Below, piece after piece: positions 57,910 through 64,000 of a stretch of DNA of 64,000 bases. Made by a program: the position numbers and the translations under genes. The stretch's first letter is position 1; each line of letters opens with the position of its first letter. Under the pieces are notes generated by a model, which worked only from the letters and a program-made list of their open reading frames with translations, was not told the DNA's origin and searched no databases. The DNA is from Candolleomyces eurysporus (taxonomy: Eukaryota > Basidiomycota > Agaricomycetes > Agaricales > Psathyrellaceae), in contig JANBPK010000932.1 of the NCBI GenBank assembly GCA_027579435.1, positions 1 through 64,000 on the forward strand. Direction: 5' to 3'.

Positions 57910-60710
57910 ATGCCTATCCTCCAATTTGCCCCATTCTCATCTATCGTATCACCCGCATTCTGGCATAAGCTCACGGACTTGAAGATCGACGTACTCAAGC
58001 TATCAGATGAATCGCTGCCCATCACCGGTACCTACACGGCCGGGAAGAGTATAACGGACCGAGAGACGGGGAAGGAGGTCGTTTTGTCGACCAACTTTAG
58101 CGTTGGTGGGGACAGCTTCGATGTTGCCCAAGCTGAGCGGAGTGGGGAGCTTGCGTCCGGCCTGGCCTCAACCTCGAATACAATCACCGCTGCGGGATCG
58201 TTCAAGAACTTCAACACGATCGAAGAATTCAAGTCGGTTGACAAGACCAAGTTCTTCAATGACGAAGCTCAGAAGGTGCCTGCCGCTCCCCTCTATCCAC
58301 GCTGCCCTCGTAGAACTGATGTGTCTAGATCTGGGACTCGATCATAACCACCAAGTCGACCGCGGAACTGACGCGATTCTTCCTGATCACATTCGCTGAT
58401 TTGAAAAAGTACAAGTACTATTATTGGTTTGCATTCCCAGCCTTTGTCTCGAAGCCTGCATGGGAGATTGGAGATGAAGGGTGGAAGGACGCCGGTGATG
58501 TCCTCTCGAGAGACAATGTACGCTGCTTCCGTCCCTCGTTTTAACACCAGCTGCTCATAACTGGCCCAGTTGTCGTCCATCAACACCCAAATTCGTTCCC
58601 AAGATACCCTGCCCGCGTTCTTCCTCGTAAAACGATCAGGGCTGTCGGTGTCAGTTGCCAAGGTGGAAGAGTACGAGTCATTCTTCCAAGGCGTTCCTGC
58701 TGAAGAGGTGAGTCATGCACTCGAACGCGTTTTCATTCACCACTTCCTCATCATACACCGTGACAGCGCATCGTTTCCTTCATCGATCCCTCCGCCGACC
58801 CTGCCAACCCGGGATGGCCACTCCGCAACCTCCTCGCCTACCTCCACGCGCTCTACCCCAAAGAGACCACCTCAGTCCTTGTGCTACGATGGCGTGACAA
58901 CGAGATTACAACTGCTACCCCAAATACCCATTGGAAGAGCCAAATTGGGACCGTATTCTTGAGCGGTGACGCGGCAACGACCACCGAGAAACCGAGTGCT
59001 GTGGGTTGGGAACGGAATCCTCAAGGGAAGTTGGGGGNCGAGGTTGGCGGATTTGGCACCGATGATGGATCCTACGAGGTATGTTCACCGTCTTCTTTGT
59101 ACATTGTCCCTGTATGGTGCTCTATAACCCTTTCTTTGTTATGCTACAGACTCGCTGCTCAAGCCGTGGACCTCAACTTGAAACTCATGCGATGGCGGAT
59201 CCTTCCTCAACTCGACCTCGAGAAGGTGTCGAATGCGAGATGCTTGTTGTTGGGTGCTGGCACGCTGGGATGTTACGTTGCAAGGGCCCTTATGGTGTGT
59301 TCTTCCCTCCGTTTCCTCACTCAGAGCACCTCTGACTGAATCATCTTCCGCGTCTTCAGGGCTGGGGTGTCCGAACGATCACATTCGTCGACTCCGCGCG
59401 CGTCTCTTTCTCCAACCCCGTCCGCCAACCTCTGTTTGAATTCGAAGATTGCTTGAATGGTGGGAAGCCAAAGGCGGAATGTGCAGCTGAAGCGTTGAAG
59501 AAGATCAATCCCGGGATCGTACGTCTCCTTTTCTCTGGCCTTCCTTCGTCCTTCCGCTCACTCGAATTCGTCTATCTATCATTTCCTCCCGTTTTCTAAT
59601 CCCGCCCTTTCACAACACGGTTTTGATATGGTAGAATGCGACTGGCCATTCAATGTCGATTCCTATGCCCGGACATCCCATATCTACGACCTCAGCCACA
59701 GTGCTCGAACAAGCCAAAGCCGACGTAGCGAAGCTTGAGCAGCTGTTCGAAGAGCACGATGCCGTGTTTTTGTTGATGGATTCAAGGGAGAGTAGGTGGT
59801 TGCCTACGGTTATTGGAGCCAGTAAGGGCAAGGTACGCTGCGCTCGTTTAACGGATAGCACGATGGATGCTTACTCAGACGATCTATCATAACAGATTGT
59901 GATTAACAGTGCACTCGGATTCGATACGTTCCTCGTCATGAGGCATGGAGTGCGTGCGTCCAAGGTCCAGGAGGGTAAGCAGAGGTTGGGGTGTTATTAT
60001 TGTAATGACATCGTCGCGCCCGGAGACGTAAGTCGCTCATTCGCCCCTACCCGATGTNGCTGGTGATAATGTTCTGTCCTGGTTTATTTCTCGCTCCTCT
60101 CCCTCGTTTNGTAGTCCTTGACAGACCGAACCCTCGACCAAATGTGTACAGTCACCCGACCAGGTCTNGGCCCCTATAGCAGCTGCGACAGCTGTGGAAC
60201 TTTTAACCTCAATTCTTCAACACCCAGACGGGTACGTCTTCCTCTCAGCACCTACGCGCCTCATGAGCTGACCTGGGTTCCGAAACGACTCTCAGGGTCA
60301 ATGCCCCACCAAGTCCACCAAACGCCGAACTTCTACCAACTCAATCGTACGCTGATCAAGGAGGAAGCGTGTTAGGCGTCGTGCCACACCAAATCAGAGG
60401 ATTCCTAGCGCAGTTCAGAAATCTACAGCTGGTCGGGAGCGGTTATGACAGGTGTACGGGGTGTAGCGAGGCTGTGAGTGTCCTGCCTGTCCCTTGTCGC
60501 TCGTTTGCTGATTGATGGTGCGATTTGAATTTCGATGATCAGGTCCTCGAAGCATACGAGAAAGACGGCTTCGATATGCTCCTCAAAGTCTTCAACGACC
60601 AGAAGTACTTGGAGGAAGTTGCGGGGCTGGATAAGCTCAAGGAGGAAGGCGAGGCCGCGCTTGAAGCTGTGGATTGGGACGAAGACGAGGGTGGTGAGGA
60701 CGATTTCTGA
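57910..60710 (+). CDS. ATG7: ATG7, E1-like activating enzyme of autophagy
   Basis: Eleven exons: 57910..58275, 58329..58517, 58570..58707, 58767..59078, 59150..59294, 59360..59518, 59635..59832, 59896..60027, 60115..60231, 60296..60473, 60543..60710; about 699 residues. It activates Atg8 and Atg12 with ATP and passes them to Atg3 and Atg10. The N-terminal domain starts [18 protein letters not shown]; then [29 protein letters not shown], the ATP-binding [46 protein letters not shown] and the catalytic Cys in [10 protein letters not shown]. The acidic tail ends [12 protein letters not shown]. Two one-base excesses sit at Ns (59038 after a G-run, 60168); dropping one base at each restores frame and splice phase, so I treat them as consensus errors. 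Confidence 0.95.
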
Positions 60711-61987
60711 TGTATCGGCTCGACAACCAACCAATTCGACGCAGAGCTTGAAGGTGATGAGGAAGATATTGTGGAAGAAGATGTCGAAGGCCGACGAGAG
60801 CAGATACCGCAGCAGGGAGAGGAAGAAGACCAGGAGAGAAAGGAGGAAGTGAAGGAGAGGCGTGGGCTTCGGAAGATTCTCTCAGTGTATGTACTTCTAG
60901 CACGATTATTACGATGGTTACGATTGCGACGACGACAAACTTGAATATTACATTTGCTCCAATATCATAGGATTTGAGTGGGAAAGCGTCGAGAGCTGGG
61001 TGAACGAGACCTCTGAAGTCATACCGGCAGATCAGTTCACCAATACCCGGTAGTCGCACCTACAGAGAGCGCAACGCCATTCGCTGGAACTGTCCACTCC
61101 AACATTTCTTAATGCTCACCGTCGCAGCCGGTCCCCGGACAATGATCGAAGGTCGAAATTGAATTAGTGTCCGAGAGTCGGTTCCGTAAACCAATGGCCA
61201 CACTTCGATTTCTACAGAGATTATAGCGAAGATAACGAGGCCCACAGGGCAATCGGTACCGCTTTTGGGTGTCATTGTCTTCCCGTTGTTTCATTCTATC
61301 CAACGACTCAATCAGTCGAAGGACGCTTACGACATTGTTGCAAGAATAGCTTTCACGATGCGTCATGTTTCTTGTATTCTGATGGGATTTGCTTTGGCAG
61401 GTTCTTCGACTTCTCGGGGTTCTACCCCTACTTCGAGTCTAATTACTCTCTTCGTTAAGAAATGCCGAGCATCGGGGTACGGTGAAAAGATAACGGAGTG
61501 CCTTTGTTTGGATCCTGTGGACTTGCTTCGGTGAGATGAGGGAACTGGTAGGAGAGCTGTTGTACTTTCACCCGGCGGTATGATCGTCGATGGTGACAGC
61601 TCAAGAAGATTCGTCCATGGCGTAAGCCATACTGTATATCTATTGAGTGGCGGCATAATTGACACATTTCTCACAGGGAATCTGTTGAGAAGAATCGGCT
61701 CCACCATCCACTGAAGGACTGGAATTTGTGCTTACGCTGGATGAATCGAATTGCCTCTCATCATTCCTGGAAAACATACGAAGACTTCCTTTCGCTTGGC
61801 TGCCCTGTCCTACGGATGAATCGAACTTGATGCACGCTAAAGCTCGGAAAAAAACTCCCCTAGTGCCCATTGGCTCTTGCCTCGAGCCATCGCAGGGACA
61901 GGATGGTATAAATATGCGTTACTATTTGTGATTGATTTCTGGTTCGAAGCTCTTGACAACGACGAATTGAGGAGACCCTACGAAAAA
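60711..61987 (+). other. Spacer between ATG7 and tyrosinase, with TATA box
   Basis: TATAAATA at 61907-61914 lies 81 nt before the tyrosinase ATG. An open frame at 61265-61534 (ending CLCLDPVDLLR) and a Glu/Arg-rich stretch after ATG7 show no family resemblance. Confidence 0.45.
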
Positions 61988-63325
61988 ATGGTGTCTCTTC
62001 GCACGCTCCTAGCCTCTTTCGCTTCTGTCGTCCTTGCTACAGGTGTCGCGGCTGCACCTTCACCAGAAAAAGCTGGAACATGCTCTGAGCTTCGTCTCTT
62101 CAAGGAATGGTGTGTCGTTTTTGCCACGTTCATTCGCCTCTGTATCCCAGTTACTGACACGAGCATTATGTCGATAGGCGTGACATTTCCAAGCAAGACC
62201 AGCTCGGGTACATCCAGGCCGTCCTCTGCCTGATGAAGCTTCCTCCTAAGGATAAGTCGAGGCCTGATCCCAAGTCCCGCTTTGAGGAATTTCAAGCAAC
62301 GCATATTTATTTGACTGATCGAGTTCACTCTGTGGTACGTCGATCCGTTCCGTAACTTCTTAACTCTTCGTAACCTGGTGGATGTAGGGCCATTTCTTGC
62401 CATGGCATCGACACCTTGGTACACTCTACGCGAATGCTTTGCGTGATGAGTGTGGATACAAGGGTCCTATCGCGTGAGCCCTTTCATTAGATAAGTCAAG
62501 GCGAGTTCAGCTAGTCTGACGGTATCCTTATTCTTCAAGATTCTGGGATTGGTCTCGAGATGCCGATAACCGAGCTGTTCCGTATGTCTTTCTCCCATGG
62601 AAAACACACGTCCGATACGTCAGACTCTAACACCCTACCATCTACAGCCTCAAGAATTCTCCGATTTTCGACCCAGTCTATGGCTTCGGTGGTGATGGCG
62701 TCCCCGGGACCTACACCCTACCTCCCGACCCGGTTGGAGACTCTGCCCTCTTCCCGTGGACCTTCAGAGGTTGCATCCAGGACGGTCCCTTCAAAGGCAT
62801 CAAAGTTCATCTTGGACCGGGAAAGCTCCTCACGGAACACTGTATCGTTCGTGGGATCGACGAAAGTTGGAGGCGTACGGCGTTCAGTGCTAATGTGCAG
62901 AGAGTTATGGAATCGAAGACGTATGAAGATTTTAGGCTGATTATCGACGAGTTCATGAACCCGATTCATGGCGGTGGGCACGGAATAGTTGGCGGGGAGA
63001 TGCTGAATATCTATTCCGCCGCTGCTGGTATGTCGTTGCTTAATCAGTTGCCTCCTCACGAATGGATCAAGCTGATTGATGGTCGATGGTATCAGATCCG
63101 ATATTTTACCTCCATCATGCCAACCTCGATAGGGTCTGGTGGAAGTGGCAGGAGGCTGACCGCGCCAAGCGTTTATATCAGATCTCCGGTCCAACCACTC
63201 AGAGAGGCAACGACCAAATTACCCTCGACTTCGTTCTGGACTTCCCAGCACTCGGCCCGAATATCACTGTTCGTGATACTATGGATTCGCGATTGGCCCC
63301 CGAATGTTTTGTGTACGATTACTAG
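61988..63325 (+). CDS. Secreted tyrosinase-like di-copper oxidase
   Basis: Six exons: 61988..62109, 62178..62334, 62388..62473, 62540..62581, 62648..63027, 63096..63325; 338 residues. Signal peptide MVSLRTLLASFASVVLATGVAAA. Copper site A: His in ATHIYLTDRVHS and GHFLPWHRHLG. Then FWDWSRDAD. Copper site B: HGGGHGIVGGEM and DPIFYLHHANLDRVWWKWQ. Would oxidise phenols outside the cell (melanin, defence or secondary metabolites). At 338 residues it is the short form without the C-terminal shielding domain of mushroom tyrosinase, like the fungal ustQ/asqI-type enzymes. It ends soon after the second copper site (MDSRLAPECFVYDY). No breaks, no Ns. Confidence 0.93.
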
Positions 63326-64000
63326 TAGGAAGCACCGGTATCTTTGAAGACAATGATCAAGCGCGCATTGGAAAAATGTGTTGAGTCCCAGAGAGAGGCG
63401 CATAGCAGCGCAGATGGAAAGCCTCGAGGCGCGATGAGGCGGTAGTCACAAATGCCCCATGACAAGTTCCGCCGTGCAAGGTCTCAAAATACATTTCTCA
63501 TCAGACCATGATTACCATTTAAGCCTAAAATTAGCTCAAGGGGTGCCATCGTATACGAGCAGGCCAGGGCGCTTATTGGGTTATGGAGGCTATAAAATGG
63601 TCGAAGGAGACGTGTGACACTGATCTCCTGAACAGTGACAAATCCGCGAAAGAGAATTCGGGAAGCCAGAATCACGATGATCACCACAATGCGGGTTCAC
63701 GGGCGTGTGCAGTCGTAGATACGGAAGTCTAGTTACAACAGCAATGAGCATGCGACTGTGACCAAGGAGTCGGACTCGGGCTCACTTTTCGATCACCAAG
63801 GCGCTGGATGCACTTGCGAGCATTCTCTGATATCACACGCCAACGACGAGCCTCAACGTGCCGGATTGGGCCGGGGTTGTGTCGGATGCCGTTGCGACGA
63901 GGTCGTAGCCGTCGCGCTTGGCCTCGAATCCACCAGGTCATAATCAGCAAAGTCTGGACCACGAAGACCTCTCGTGTGAGCTCAAGATCTGAGCCTAAAG
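63326..64000 (+). other. Right-edge region without a supported gene
   Basis: A TATAAAA at about 63592-63598 suggests a promoter for a gene reading rightward beyond the window. No convincing coding exon is seen before the edge. Confidence 0.35.

Noticed and set aside
1..64000. CRISPR arrays, bacterial operons, viral or retroelement coding regions
   Set aside because: None seen. The gene structure is fungal throughout, and no reverse transcriptase, integrase or capsid-type frame was recognised.

Overview
The window reads as nuclear DNA of an Agaricomycete-type basidiomycete fungus. Genes are split by many 50-75 nt GT-AG introns, and several families are typical of mushroom-forming fungi: DUF6533 membrane proteins, DUF1996 secreted proteins, GSTFuA-like glutathione transferases, F-box proteins and a short secreted tyrosinase. 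Conserved eukaryotic genes anchor the call: eIF3e at the left edge, a tRNA-Asp(GUC), a URC1-type GTP cyclohydrolase II and ATG7. All gene models below were built by hand from reading frame, splice-site consensus, phase bookkeeping and comparison of paralogs inside the window.

Left part (1-14 kb): the 3' end of eIF3e, an 8-exon DUF1996 gene, tRNA-Asp, a GST gene with a probable one-base consensus error, a frameshifted small secreted-protein gene, and relics of an unnamed family and of a second DUF1996 gene. A complete 15-exon DUF6533 gene (copy A) closes this part.

Middle (14-28 kb): two tandem ~3.1 kb units each carry a decaying DUF6533 gene (copies B and C). URC1 follows, then a minus-strand block (copy D plus an intact DUF1996 gene). 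That block repeats, in inverted orientation, the DUF1996-relic/copy-A arrangement on the left. A 254 bp element with perfect 19 bp inverted termini lies at 28.5 kb.

28-36 kb is a redox/detoxification neighbourhood: a relic and two complete NADPH-dependent MDR reductase genes, a second GST and a short-chain dehydrogenase.

36-58 kb consists of expanded families. There are three F-box-like genes (one dead), three single-pass Ser/Thr-rich membrane proteins sharing a cytoplasmic motif, and an array of three complete plus one truncated multi-pass membrane proteins of a family I cannot name. The right part holds ATG7 and a secreted tyrosinase-like gene.

The assembly contains scattered single Ns. 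At five of them (5398, 37880, 45889, 59038, 60168) dropping one base restores an otherwise well-supported reading frame, and a sixth (16740) fits the same pattern inside an already damaged gene. These look like consensus errors rather than mutations. True decay is visible elsewhere: a stop and multiple shifts in the second F-box gene, a lost splice acceptor in DUF6533 copy C, a shift without any N in copy B, and a shift in the gene at 8.5-9.3 kb. The general pattern is a conserved backbone interrupted by locally duplicating, fast-decaying secreted, membrane and F-box gene families.
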